This document shows positions 1 through 8,989 of a DNA stretch of 24,855 bases, piece after piece. Made by a program: the position numbers and the translations under genes. Position 1 is the stretch's first letter, and each line of letters opens with the position of its first letter. The notes beneath the pieces were generated by a model, which was not told where the DNA came from, did no database searches, and worked only from the letters and a program-made list of their open reading frames with translations. This DNA is from Sergeia podlipaevii (Eukaryota > Euglenozoa > Kinetoplastea > Trypanosomatida > Trypanosomatidae): contig JASANZ010001924.1 of assembly GCA_030849805.1 (NCBI GenBank), positions 1-24,855 on the forward strand, read 5' to 3'.

Positions 1-907
1 CGAGAACGTCCTCTTCCTCAAGGGTGCCCCCCTCGCTGACAACATCAGCTACACCGCCGATGTGCAGAAAGCCTACGCTGGTGCGGAGATCATCCTTTTC
101 GTGATCCCCACCCAGTTCCTCCGTGGCTTCTTTAAGGCCCACGGCGCGCCGCTCATCAAGTACGTCACGGACAACAACGTTCCCGTGCTGGTGTGCTCCA
201 AGGGCATCGAGCGCTCCTCCCTCAAGTTCCCCGCTCAGATCATCGAGGAGTTCCTGCCCAACCACCCCGTGTCCGTCCTCGCTGGGCCTAGCTTTGCCAT
301 TGAAGTAGCCACCGGCATGCTCACCAACGTGTGCGTGGCTGCCCACACCGTGAAGGAGGCCAAGCGCCTGCAGCGCATCATGACCACTCGCGACCGCATG
401 TTCCGCTGCTGGACCACCACTGATACTATTGGGTGTGAGGTGGCCAGCGCCATGAAGAACGTGCTCGCTATTGCCTCTGGCGTGGCTGCTGGTCTCGGTC
501 ACGGTCAGGACGCTCGCGCCTCTATCATTACCCGCGGTCTGCTTGAGATCCGCGACCTCACCATTGCTCTTGGTGGCAATGGCGAGGCCGTCTTCGGTCT
601 TGCCGGCCTCGGTGACCTCCTCCTCACCTGCTCCTCCGAGCTGTCGCGCAACTTCTCTGTTGGTAAGAAGCTCGGCGAGGGCATGACCATCGAGGAGATC
701 CAGAGGACCGCCAAGGCTGTGGCGGAGGGCGTCGCCACCGCCGAGCCTCTCTACCGTGTGGCTCAGGCTGCCAAGGTGAACATGCCAATCTGCGAGCAGG
801 TGTATCGCGTTATTTATGAGAAGAAGAGCGCTAAAGGTGCGGTGCTTGAGCTTGTGTTCGGTCAACTTCGTAGCGAGGGTCTCCCCCAGCTTCTCGCCAA
901 GATGTGA
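1..907 (+). CDS. GPDH: NAD-dependent glycerol-3-phosphate dehydrogenase, glycosomal, 5'-partial
   Basis: This enzyme interconverts dihydroxyacetone phosphate and glycerol 3-phosphate with NAD(H). In trypanosomatids it works in the glycosome and helps regenerate NAD+. The frame is open from base 2, before any ATG, so the N-terminus and its GxGxxG nucleotide-binding loop lie left of the window. 301 residues are visible; family members have roughly 350-370. Seen in the fragment: the GPSFAIEVA motif (about 95-103), the conserved Lys in [11 protein letters not shown] (about 152), and [11 protein letters not shown] (170-180), all typical of the GpsA/GPD family. The protein ends in Ala-Lys-Met, which fits the PTS1 consensus [SAC]-[KRH]-[LM]. 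Codons are strongly G/C-ending, suggesting high expression. It is the only rightward gene in the window and the last before the strand switch. The family call is secure; glycosomal location is inferred from the C-terminus. Confidence 0.95.
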   Translation, partial: ENVLFLKGAPLADNISYTADVQKAYAGAEIILFVIPTQFLRGFFKAHGAPLIKYVTDNNVPVLVCSKGIERSSLKFPAQIIEEFLPNHPVSVLAGPSFAIEVATGMLTNVCVAAHTVKEAKRLQRIMTTRDRMFRCWTTTDTIGCEVASAMKNVLAIASGVAAGLGHGQDARASIITRGLLEIRDLTIALGGNGEAVFGLAGLGDLLLTCSSELSRNFSVGKKLGEGMTIEEIQRTAKAVAEGVATAEPLYRVAQAAKVNMPICEQVYRVIYEKKSAKGAVLELVFGQLRSEGLPQLLAKM

Positions 908-1270
908 GAGAACGGCTGAATGAGAGTGGTGAGCATGTAGAGAAGACTTGACTCATGGAAGTCGTTTGGAAACAGGTATGTGTGGAGAACTCGTTACACC
1001 CTTACTTTTCCCCTCGTTCCTTTTTTATTCTTTTTGTTTTCTGTTTCTCTCTCTTTTTTGGGGGGTGTGCGTGTTTTTTTTTCCTTTCATTTATTCCTGT
1101 TTGTCAAGAAGCGTGAGTCCGGTATGTTGTTTTTTATGGTGTGTATGGGTGTGAGTGCGGGTGGGATGAGGTTTTTATTCTTCTTAGTTGTTTCATTCTT
1201 GCCTCGTTTTTTTCTTTTTTTTCTTTTCTTCGTCCCACTCGCGTGCCCACCACACCTGCCTGGAAGCTTC

Positions 1271-1330
1271 TTTTTTTTTTTTTTTCTCGCGGGTGTGAGT
1301 GTGTGTTTATTATATATATATATATATATT
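1271..1330. repeat. Poly-T run and TA dinucleotide tract
   Basis: A run of 15 T at 1271-1285 is followed, after a short G/T-rich spacer, by an alternating TA tract at about 1311-1330. These are simple repeats inside the strand-switch gap, prone to slippage and useful only as microsatellite markers. Confidence 0.85.
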
Positions 1331-1935
1331 GTTTTTACGTCTCCCGCTTTTCACTTTCAATTATTCTATCAATCACATCTTGGCGTGCAGGCGGCGGTGT
1401 TTGTATTTCGGGAGGGGGGGCCTGGAGCGTGCGTGTGTATGTTTGTAGAGCAAAAGCTCTGCTTTCCCTTGCTCCCTGCCGGAGCACGATGCATCGCCAT
1501 CTTTCCTTCCAGTTATCGTCGTCTTCTTACTCTACGCCTATCATTTTGCAATTGGAAAGGGATGTTTCTGCGTTAAGTATATTTATTTATTCTTATCTGT
1601 TTTGTGATACATTTAATGGCTCTGATTTTCTTTTAATGGGAAAATGAAAAAAAAAATATACATTAAAGCTTGCCTGTTCGCCTGTGTATAGCGAGGAGAG
1701 AGAGAGGACATGCAACACGTGACAGGAAAGCGAAGAATGATGAGATGAGATATGGGCTGAGGAAAGAAAAGGAAGAAAGAGAAGAAAAGAGAAGAAAAGA
1801 GAGGAGCAAACTGAAAACACTCACATATTCTTTCCTTTGACTCGCTTCTTTCTTTTTCGTCAATATTTAGATATATATATTTCTTCCGTTACTTCTTTTT
1901 TTTCTAATTCTGGTCACGTCACCATGTATTCTGTA

Positions 1936-1956
1936 TGTGTGTGTGTGTGTGTGTGT
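1936..1956. repeat. TG dinucleotide microsatellite
   Basis: About ten uninterrupted TG units run from 1936 to 1956, followed by a short GCT triplet tract. It lies in the strand-switch gap. The frames that cross it produce alternating Cys-Val and are not credible genes. Confidence 0.9.
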
Positions 1957-2285
1957 TGCTGCTGCTCTAGGTTATACAAGGGGCTTCATTCATTGTGCGA
2001 TGCTATACTGCACAGGAACTGCTTTTACTCAAAAAAAACAATATTTTTTTTTATTTTTTTTGAACGCTGGGGAACAACAAAATATATTTTCTTCCACAAA
2101 AAAAAAAAAACAGCTTACTTGACCTAGTTTCTCTTCTTCAACGCGTGCTTTGTATTTCATGCGGTCTCCTTGTTCTGCTCTGACGCACGCTTGCTGGCAA
2201 ATCCGCTGTACTGCTGTTGCTGATTCGTCTCTACTCTCCTTTTTCTTGTTCTCTTTCTCTTCTTTTTTTTATTTTCTTTTTTTTT

Positions 2286-2357
2286 GGGGGGGGGGTGCGC
2301 CGCGGGCCATCGGGCCGGGTGGAGGGTGGGGCATGGGGAACAGGCGGAGATGGGGCG
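2286..2357 (+). other. G-rich island with G-quadruplex potential
   Basis: After a pyrimidine tract (about 2240-2285) the plus strand switches abruptly to a run of ten G (2286-2295), followed by further GGG or GGGG runs near 2303, 2312, 2317, 2324, 2328, 2335 and 2352. Most are separated by one to eight bases, which satisfies the usual pattern for an intramolecular quadruplex several times over. The G-rich strand is the non-template strand for the rightward GPDH transcript. It sits between the two converging units, so a role in stopping polymerase or marking base J is plausible but inferred. Confidence 0.6.
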
Positions 2358-2605
2358 CCGGCCACCAAAAACGCCCGAAATCAACAGAAAACAAAACGAA
2401 AAAAAAAAGGAGAGGAGGGGAGAGAAGGAGGAGGAGTATTGCTGAAGGGAGGAAGGGCGGGCTGGCGCAGCATGGCCACAGAGTAAGAGGAGAATGAGAT
2501 GAGAGACAGAAATTGAGAGTGCTTCTTTGGTTGTTATAAGTGAAATAAAGAGAACAACAAGCACACACACACAACAGAAAAAAAAAAAAGTAGCGCCTGA
2601 AAGTA

Positions 2606-5152
2606 CTAACGCGAGAGCCGTCCATGCAGGTGGCCGGAGAGGGCGACGATCTCACTCAGCAGTTGATCCTCAGGAAACTGCGGGGGACCCCAAGCAACGG
2701 TGGCGGTCTGCTCTGTCAGCACTGGCGTCCGCTGCACCGCAAAGTTGGGGGAAGACCGCGTCGGCTCGCCCGGAGGCTCCTGCGCAGCTGAAGCGTCTCT
2801 TCCGTCATCCACTTCCTCTGCCAGCGGAGTTGGCGATGAAGCAGCAGTAGCAGCACAGCCGGGGGTAATGCTGAGAGTGTCACCCATCGCGCGTATGACG
2901 TTCCGCAGCAGCGATCGCTCGTGCTCTGTCAAGCGACCATATCCGCCGCCGCTACTGCTACTCTTCAGCATCGTGTTGATATCCTTCATCAGGCGTGTCA
3001 CCATCTGGGTATAGCGCTCGCCCCTCTCCCTATCCTCCTTGGCGTTGCTGGCAAGTGTCGCATATATGGCCACCGCGCGCACTGCAGCAGGTAGCCCGCG
3101 TCCGTCCGCCGCCGACGAGAAGGGGAGAAGCTCCACCAGTTCATGCAAGTGAGCCTCGAGACCTGCAGAAAGGTACCCTCGTGGCCGGCGAAGCAGCTGC
3201 CACGCAAGCAGTAATGTGCCATAGCGACGACTACAGAAGCAACGCATGGCCCCATGAGACGGGAGGGCAGGAGCTTCTACCGCCATCTCAATGGACTCTG
3301 ATGAGGGAAATGTCGGCACGATGCTGGTGGCGGTGCGTGTACTCGGGTGCTGAAGGGCCTTGATTAGCGAAAAGAGCGTGCGATCCGCAACATCACACAT
3401 CGTTAGTGGGGCACTGACGACCAGCTCGCACGCGCGCGACCATAACTCGCCAACCGCGACAAGATGGTCGTCTGCGCCGTTGCCGGTGGCGGGGAAAATG
3501 CCACCGCCGGTCGGCAGTAGCAGAGAAAAAGAAGACCTCTGAAGACTCTTGAGGACATCCACCAGCACCATCTGCGTCCCATCCGGGACACGCGTACACA
3601 CCTCACCAATGGACAAGATACTATCGAGGCTGACCACGTCAGCGCATATGTCGTGCATCTGAAGTACTGCACATACGCTGAAAGAAAGATCCGCCGCGAC
3701 CTCTGTGGGAGCCGTATCGCAGACAGTGGCGAAGATGGTGGACACCTGCTGCAGAGACGCTCGCCCCAACGCCGTTGAAGGCAAGGACGAGTCGCTACCA
3801 CGACGAGGAGGACGCGGTGGGTTGCCGGCTGCGGCCTGCGCGGTCATGCAGAGGCCCAAGCGACGATAGAGGTAGGCAGAGCGGTGGTGCTGTGAGGGCC
3901 GGCCGCTGGATGCTCCGGCGGTTGCTGATGACGCGGGCGAGGATGACCACAGCTTGCTAACGAAACTCGCCGCGGTGGCCACGACACCTCCACTGTTACT
4001 ACTGGCACTTGTTGGCGGTGCTGAAGACGACTGCACCGCGGCCGACCCTGCGCTCTCATGCTCCTTTCCTGCCGCCGCAGTTGAACCGCTTTGACCTCCA
4101 CCAGCTGCCCCTACAGTGTTGTGTCCAGCGCCGCTGCTATCACGGTACTCATAGCGCTTGATGCGCTGGATTGCATGGCACAGTCTCACCAACTCCGCAG
4201 GCCGACACGTGCCGCCACTCCCTCCATCTCCTCCTTCGGAAATCTCAATGCAGTCCTCCTCCATCGACGTGGTCGCTCTTTCACACAGCAACACACACCT
4301 CTCTTGTAGCAGTCGCTTATCTGCTTGCAGGTTGGCAAGGCCATAGCGCATACCACCACTACCTGCTGCTGCCTCTGCTGCTGGCAGCGGAAGCGCTGAG
4401 CTCTCCTGTGACGACTGTAAAGTGGAAGACCCTGCTGAAGATGACGATGGCATCACCCCAACTGCCTCAGCGAGCGCGAGCGACAAGAACTGCGGCAGCA
4501 AGCACGTGGTAGACGGATCCATCATAAAGAAGCGCCACCGCTGCTCCACAGCAGCCACCAACAAAGCCCACTCTGTAAGCGTGAAGCTGCCGCTGCCACT
4601 GCCCCGGAAGACTTCCTCCACGTCGACGCAGGCTTCCATGATACGAACAAGCGCCTCGGCCTGACGCATCTCACGACTCTCCGCTCCACCACCGCCGCTA
4701 CTGCAACCGATGGCGTCAAAGAAGTTCGGTATGACTGCGCGCAGTAAAACTGGAGACAGGCGGTGTCGCACGGCGTTAGCCGCGATGAGACTGACATCGT
4801 CGAGAGAGAGATGAGAAGCGCTGGTGTGCCGGTTGACTTCATGCAAAAGTCGCTCGCTCAGTGCTGTGCGGACTGCATCCCCACTGCTGAGACTATTGGG
4901 CAAGGAAGAGGAAGAAGTGAGTGTGCTTCCGTTCATGTTGCTGCTGCTGTTTGTCCTCGCTACATCTGCAAAGTGGGCATCGAGAGACCGGGCCTTGTTG
5001 GTGAGCGAGCTTGACTGCATGCGACGCAGAATGATGTCTAAAGAGAGGCTTGCTGCCCCATGTGACGCGGTGGTGGCCAAGCAGCGACGGCTAGAACGAT
5101 GAGGATGAAGGAAGGAGGGCGGACGTGAGTAGGCGAGAAGCCTCCTAAGCAT
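2606..5152 (-). CDS. Hypothetical Ser/Ala-rich protein with mitochondrial-type presequence
   Basis: I do not recognise this protein. It has 848 residues from the chosen start. The N-terminus (MLRRLLAYSRPPSF, then HRSSRRCLATTASHG) is rich in Arg, Ser, Leu and Ala with no acidic residues for about 40 positions, as in mitochondrial presequences. Helix-rich blocks (about 95-150, 165-240, 465-545, 570-605 and 635-765) alternate with low-complexity Ser/Gly/Ala stretches (about 225-265 and 310-425). The spaced helical pairs could be a degenerate helical-repeat protein of the kind found in kinetoplast RNA metabolism, but no named domain is visible. The frame is open upstream to an ATG at 5254, but that extension is hydrophobic followed by Asn-rich and corresponds to a pyrimidine tract and its AG, so the start at 5152 is preferred. 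Its 3' end faces the convergent strand switch, making it the last gene of the leftward unit. Confidence 0.75.
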   Translation of the reverse strand: MLRRLLAYSRPPSFLHPHRSSRRCLATTASHGAASLSLDIILRRMQSSSLTNKARSLDAHFADVARTNSSSNMNGSTLTSSSSLPNSLSSGDAVRTALSERLLHEVNRHTSASHLSLDDVSLIAANAVRHRLSPVLLRAVIPNFFDAIGCSSGGGGAESREMRQAEALVRIMEACVDVEEVFRGSGSGSFTLTEWALLVAAVEQRWRFFMMDPSTTCLLPQFLSLALAEAVGVMPSSSSAGSSTLQSSQESSALPLPAAEAAAGSGGMRYGLANLQADKRLLQERCVLLCERATTSMEEDCIEISEGGDGGSGGTCRPAELVRLCHAIQRIKRYEYRDSSGAGHNTVGAAGGGQSGSTAAAGKEHESAGSAAVQSSSAPPTSASSNSGGVVATAASFVSKLWSSSPASSATAGASSGRPSQHHRSAYLYRRLGLCMTAQAAAGNPPRPPRRGSDSSLPSTALGRASLQQVSTIFATVCDTAPTEVAADLSFSVCAVLQMHDICADVVSLDSILSIGEVCTRVPDGTQMVLVDVLKSLQRSSFSLLLPTGGGIFPATGNGADDHLVAVGELWSRACELVVSAPLTMCDVADRTLFSLIKALQHPSTRTATSIVPTFPSSESIEMAVEAPALPSHGAMRCFCSRRYGTLLLAWQLLRRPRGYLSAGLEAHLHELVELLPFSSAADGRGLPAAVRAVAIYATLASNAKEDRERGERYTQMVTRLMKDINTMLKSSSSGGGYGRLTEHERSLLRNVIRAMGDTLSITPGCAATAASSPTPLAEEVDDGRDASAAQEPPGEPTRSSPNFAVQRTPVLTEQTATVAWGPPQFPEDQLLSEIVALSGHLHGRLSR

Positions 5153-5710
5153 TAAAAAGTTGTTGTTGTTGCTGTTGTTTTTTAAAAAGAACAACAATAC
5201 TAATAAAAAAAGCAAGAACACAAAGTAAGCACGCCAAAAGAGGATCCACCACAACGCAATGATGAGATCACGGCGTGCGTGCTGTGCGGGGTGTATCTGT
5301 GATTGATGATTTGAGCTTGACTATCTATTGCATAGCAAGCTGCAGAAAGAAAAAGAAAAAGTTGTGAGAAGAGGCAGCGTTTGCGTGCTGCACTCTTTAA
5401 ATATATATATACTTACTGTTGAATGCGAAAAAAGAGAGAAAAAAAAAAAAGAAGAGAAGTACATATTATTGAGAAAATGATAGAAGGAAAGAGAATAATA
5501 ATAGTTGCGAAGCAACTAATCACAGTGATGAAGGCACATTATTGTCACGGCGGGGGAGTTAGTGTTCACATCCCTAGGTACTGGATGTAATTATGAGAGC
5601 GAAAAAAAAGTTTTTGTTGTTGTTTTACAGATCCAACATAACAGCACTCCTCCACCCTCACAGATAGTGGATGTATCACACATGCGCGCACACACCAACA
5701 CAATCCTATT
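5153..5710. other. Intergenic region, leftward unit
   Basis: This 558-base gap separates the 3' end of the coiled-coil gene from the start of the presequence-bearing gene. It holds A-rich runs on the plus strand (pyrimidine tracts for minus-strand transcripts), a TA tract near 5399-5410 and an A-run near 5441-5450. No coding frame, RNA gene or mobile element is evident. Confidence 0.6.
5172..5215 (-). promoter_or_regulatory. Candidate spliced-leader acceptor of the 2606-5152 gene
   Basis: Read on the minus strand, a T-rich tract (about 5215-5174) ends in ACAG, the AG pairing with plus positions 5172-5173, about 19 bases before the chosen ATG. An earlier AG follows TTATT near 5202, so the exact site is uncertain. 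Either site removes the ATG at 5254 from the mature mRNA. Confidence 0.45.
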
Positions 5711-8700
5711 TTATATCCCTGTCATCGCCTCCTCCTCCAGCGCAGCAACCTGTTCCTCTGTCACCGGCATGTCCGAATACTCGTCACCTTCCTCCTCTAC
5801 CTCCACGTCAGGCTCTTGCGCTTCCTCGAATACAGCAGCTGCCTCTTCAGGTTGATAGTGTTCCTGCTCTTCCTCCTGCTGTTGTTGTTGTTCCTCCTCG
5901 TCAGCTGCATCAGGGGCTTGAGGGAACTCACTAGGTGCCTCCGTAGCAACCGCAGAAGCGGCACTGGCGGCGGCTGCTGCTGCTGCTGCTGCCTGGGCAG
6001 CTCTCTCCATCTCCTCTTGCTGTTGCCGTTGCTGCTGCTCCAAGGCTTGCTGTTGCTGCTGCTGCTGAAGAGCTAGCTGCTGCGCTTCTTGCTGGCGCTG
6101 AAGTGCGAGCTGCTGTTGTTCTTGTTGATGGACCGCTGCAGCCGCCATGAACGTCTTGATGGCGGCAACAGTGGTGCCTAGCGAAGCCACCGTTGGCTCC
6201 TCCGTCACTGCAGCATCAGTGCTGGCGCTGGCCTTGGCGGAACTCGCCACCACCGCCGCCCTCTCCACGGCCTCGAAGAGGGCCTTGCTACTATCCACTC
6301 GCATCAAGTGCTGCTGGTTCTCCTCCGCTGCAGCCTCGTATTTGCTCTTCCACTCGCTTTCCCACTGTCGCTGTGCGGCTGTCACCACACGCTCAGCGAG
6401 AGCGGCACCTTGCTGCTTGGTGGCCTCGGAGAAGGTCTGCTGGAGCGCACGTACCTTCTCGCGCTGCTCCTGAACTGCCCCCACAAGCCTCGCCACGTAA
6501 GCGGTGCGCTCTCCATCCGTCTTTGCAGTGATCTGATCTACCGTCTCTGACATGTATGTACCGAGACGCATAAGAGCCTCGATGATGCTCAGCGTCATGG
6601 TGTTGCTGCTACTGGTGTGCTGGCTGCTGCTGCCTCCCTCGCCACTGTCCTCGCCCTCACCACGGTAGATGCGCTGCTGCACCGCAACAAGGTCGCGCCG
6701 GCTTTGCTGGATAAGGCCACGCAGTGCCTCCACGTGACCAGTCTCAACACGGAGCAGCTCTGAGACACACCCAAGCCCTGTCAGGGACTGCTGAGTGAAG
6801 GTAACCGAGTCCTTGTAGAGCCCATTTAGCTTCTGCAGCTCACCTGAAAGCACCGTCACGCGGCTGGTGAGCGCCGTGTTCGTCGTCTCTGTCACCGACA
6901 GCGTCTCGTCCCGCGCACGCAACGCTGCAGCGTGTTCCGTGTTGGTGCTCTCGAGCTCACGCTGCAGACGGCGGTTCTCATTAACAGTTTCTAATAAGCT
7001 ACGCTGAGAGTTGAGTAACTTCTGCTTGAGCTCCCGCATCTGCCTCTGTGCTTCAATGAAGGAGTCCTTATGAGGCGTAACACTGCTAGTAGTGCTGACG
7101 CCGGTACTCGAGGCATCGGCACTCCCATTCACGTTGCCGTTACTGTCGAGCACTCCGCGTGTGGCCTCGGCGGCGGCTGTTTCATTCGCGGCGAAGATAT
7201 CCTTGGCGCTCTGGTGTACATACTCAAGCAATTCCTGCAGAGAGACCCCGCTGGAGCTAGTGCGATGATTACTGTAACCACTGCTGCTGCTGCTGCGATC
7301 TGCCCGTTGCTGTGTGCAAGCGGCTACCTCACGTTCCAGCAGCGACGTCACGCGGGACTCCTGCACTGCAATGCATCGCTGCAGCTTGTCCTTCTGCCTC
7401 TGCAGCTGCGCGACGTGATTCTTCAGCTCTGCTGCCTGTCTCTCGGCGTGCTGTAGCGCCGCTGGGTCCGCCACCACCGTCGCACTCGCCGCTGCCGAAA
7501 CTGCCGCTGCCTCACGGATGGTAGCGCAGCACGCACGAAGCTCGCCTTCCGTCATCTCTGCCCCAACCGCCATGGCGACGGTGCTCACAAGGGCGTCGCG
7601 CTCGGCCTCCAAGCCGGCATACTGCGCGCGCTGCTTACGCATCTCCTCGCGTGCCTTCTCAATCTCGCCAGCAAGAGGAATGAGCTCCTTTGTCGCCTTC
7701 TCTCTCGCTTGCTCAAGCTGGGCCACGCGACCCTCCGCCACACGCAGCTGGGCCTCCTTCTTCTCGAGCTCCGTGATGCGGCACTTGAGAGCGGTGATGG
7801 TGTCGTGGCCGTCGTACCAGAACCGAATGAACTCTGCACGGGCAGATGGTGAGGCAGGAGAGGTGGGAATGGTCACTGTAACAGCAGAACGAGCCGTTGC
7901 GTCCTCCCCCTCTCCCTCTTCATCCACCTCTGTCTCCGTGTCGTTGCCCTCATCCTTTTCGCGCCGCTGCTTTACAGGTTTCTTGGCAGTGAGACCAGCA
8001 GTGGAAGAAGCCAAGACGCCTTCCTTCGCCAATGCTTCCTCTACACGTCTGCGCTTCACCGCCAGGGCATCCATTGTCTCGTCATTCTGTTGTGCTCGCA
8101 GCTGAGCAATCTCGGCAGTAGCGGCCGCTACCTGGTCAGACAGCTCCTGCTTCTCTGCGTTCAAAGCCGCAACAACCTCCTGAGACGCTAAGAGCTGCTC
8201 CTCTGTCTGTGCTTGCATCTCTCGCTGGATGTCACCCTGGTCCTCCACACGCGCCGCAGTGATGTGCATCTCTAAGTTGTGTCTCTCACGCTGCTCCACG
8301 AGCTGCACGCGGAGGCCCTCGCACGCCGCCTGCGACTCTCTCAAGGCGTCCTTGAGGCCTTCAATCTCCGCCGTGTACTCCGGCAGCTTCTGGTGAGCCA
8401 CCACACCATTCTGCACCATCCCTTGCAGCTGCGACGTCGCCAACACGCCAGCGGCCTCTACAACGGCGAGTTGTTGCCTCAACAAGGTCTCAGACTGCCT
8501 GAGCTGCTGAAGCTCCGCCACCAGCGGAGGAGCGGGTGTGCGCTCCATGCACATGGCGAGCTCCTCCACGCGCGCCTGCAGCGCCTCCTTTTCTTTCTGA
8601 AGCTGCTCTATCTTTGTGTTGAGCTGCAGCACTGTGGTCTGTTGCAGCTCCGCGTACTTGGCCTCTAGTGCGGCCTTCTCCTCACACACACGCCCTAGTG

Positions 8701-8989
8701 CTTCTGCCGCTGCTCGCTGAATGAGACCACTCGCCTCCACGCCTTCGCTGCTGCTGCTGCTGCTGTTGCTGGCTCCCTCTACGCCTGCAGTCGCGGCGAA
8801 GGCAGCAGGAGCTACACTGCGTACCGCCTCTGTAAAGAAGGCGTCGAGCTGGCGCTTCACAACGTCCTCAAGAAGGCGCTGGGGTTCAGAAAGATTGAGC
8901 CTGGCGCGCAAAGCGGAATTCTCAGCAAGGAGCTGCCCCACTGGGGGTAGAGCCGCTGCTGATGGTGCCTCCTCACGACCAGCTAGCAT
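5711..8989 (-). CDS. Large coiled-coil protein with NLS-like clusters and Gln/Ala/Glu-rich tail
   Basis: The 1092-residue product is not recognised by name. It opens with a short Ala/Pro segment and a Leu-heptad helix (LLAENSALRARL, about 20-31). Heptad-rich coiled coil is predicted at about 95-300, 400-480, 510-555, 640-730 and 825-900, broken by Ser-rich linkers (about 75-82, 565-582 and 785-797). Basic clusters VKRRRVEE (311-318) and KKPVKQRREK (336-345) look like nuclear localisation signals and are followed by an acidic stretch (346-363). The C-terminal part is Gln-rich (about 954-993), then poly-Ala (about 998-1014), then Gln/Glu-rich and acidic to the end. No transmembrane segment or signal peptide is seen. 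The pattern would suit a nuclear scaffold, for example an Mlp/TPR-like basket protein, but no diagnostic motif supports that. The start at 8989 is the only Met near the frame opening and sits about 45 bases after a pyrimidine tract and AG. Confidence 0.8.
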   Translation of the reverse strand: MLAGREEAPSAAALPPVGQLLAENSALRARLNLSEPQRLLEDVVKRQLDAFFTEAVRSVAPAAFAATAGVEGASNSSSSSSEGVEASGLIQRAAAEALGRVCEEKAALEAKYAELQQTTVLQLNTKIEQLQKEKEALQARVEELAMCMERTPAPPLVAELQQLRQSETLLRQQLAVVEAAGVLATSQLQGMVQNGVVAHQKLPEYTAEIEGLKDALRESQAACEGLRVQLVEQRERHNLEMHITAARVEDQGDIQREMQAQTEEQLLASQEVVAALNAEKQELSDQVAAATAEIAQLRAQQNDETMDALAVKRRRVEEALAKEGVLASSTAGLTAKKPVKQRREKDEGNDTETEVDEEGEGEDATARSAVTVTIPTSPASPSARAEFIRFWYDGHDTITALKCRITELEKKEAQLRVAEGRVAQLEQAREKATKELIPLAGEIEKAREEMRKQRAQYAGLEAERDALVSTVAMAVGAEMTEGELRACCATIREAAAVSAAASATVVADPAALQHAERQAAELKNHVAQLQRQKDKLQRCIAVQESRVTSLLEREVAACTQQRADRSSSSSGYSNHRTSSSGVSLQELLEYVHQSAKDIFAANETAAAEATRGVLDSNGNVNGSADASSTGVSTTSSVTPHKDSFIEAQRQMRELKQKLLNSQRSLLETVNENRRLQRELESTNTEHAAALRARDETLSVTETTNTALTSRVTVLSGELQKLNGLYKDSVTFTQQSLTGLGCVSELLRVETGHVEALRGLIQQSRRDLVAVQQRIYRGEGEDSGEGGSSSQHTSSSNTMTLSIIEALMRLGTYMSETVDQITAKTDGERTAYVARLVGAVQEQREKVRALQQTFSEATKQQGAALAERVVTAAQRQWESEWKSKYEAAAEENQQHLMRVDSSKALFEAVERAAVVASSAKASASTDAAVTEEPTVASLGTTVAAIKTFMAAAAVHQQEQQQLALQRQQEAQQLALQQQQQQQALEQQQRQQQEEMERAAQAAAAAAAAASAASAVATEAPSEFPQAPDAADEEEQQQQQEEEQEHYQPEEAAAVFEEAQEPDVEVEEEGDEYSDMPVTEEQVAALEEEAMTGI
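5870..6133 (-). repeat. Low-complexity Gln/Ala/Glu coding repeat
   Basis: This stretch encodes the Gln-rich, poly-Ala and Gln/Glu-rich tail of the coiled-coil protein (about residues 953-1040). On the plus strand it appears as CTG/TTG and GCTGCT triplets. CAG and CAA codons are mixed, so it is not a pure triplet array. Confidence 0.8.

Larger units (their letters stand above)
908..2605. other. Convergent strand-switch region
   Basis: The rightward GPDH gene ends at 907 and the next gene, on the minus strand, has its stop at 2606, so two transcription units meet here. Such regions in trypanosomatids are RNA polymerase II termination zones, often marked by base J and variant histones; that is family knowledge, not visible in the bases. 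The interval holds long T runs (for example 1271-1285), alternating TA and TG tracts, purine-rich blocks around 1740-1815 and 2395-2475, and a G-rich island at 2286-2357. Several short frames (for example 980-1576) consist mainly of Phe/Leu/Ser from poly-T and do not look coding. I looked for tRNA-like B-box sequences and saw none. Confidence 0.8.

Noticed and set aside
980..1647. Two overlapping Phe-rich frames after GPDH
   Set aside because: They are translations of T-rich and TG/TA simple sequence, with no protein-like composition.
908..2605. tRNA genes in the strand-switch region
   Set aside because: Such regions often hold tRNAs, but I saw no B-box-like sequence or clover-leaf pairing on either strand.
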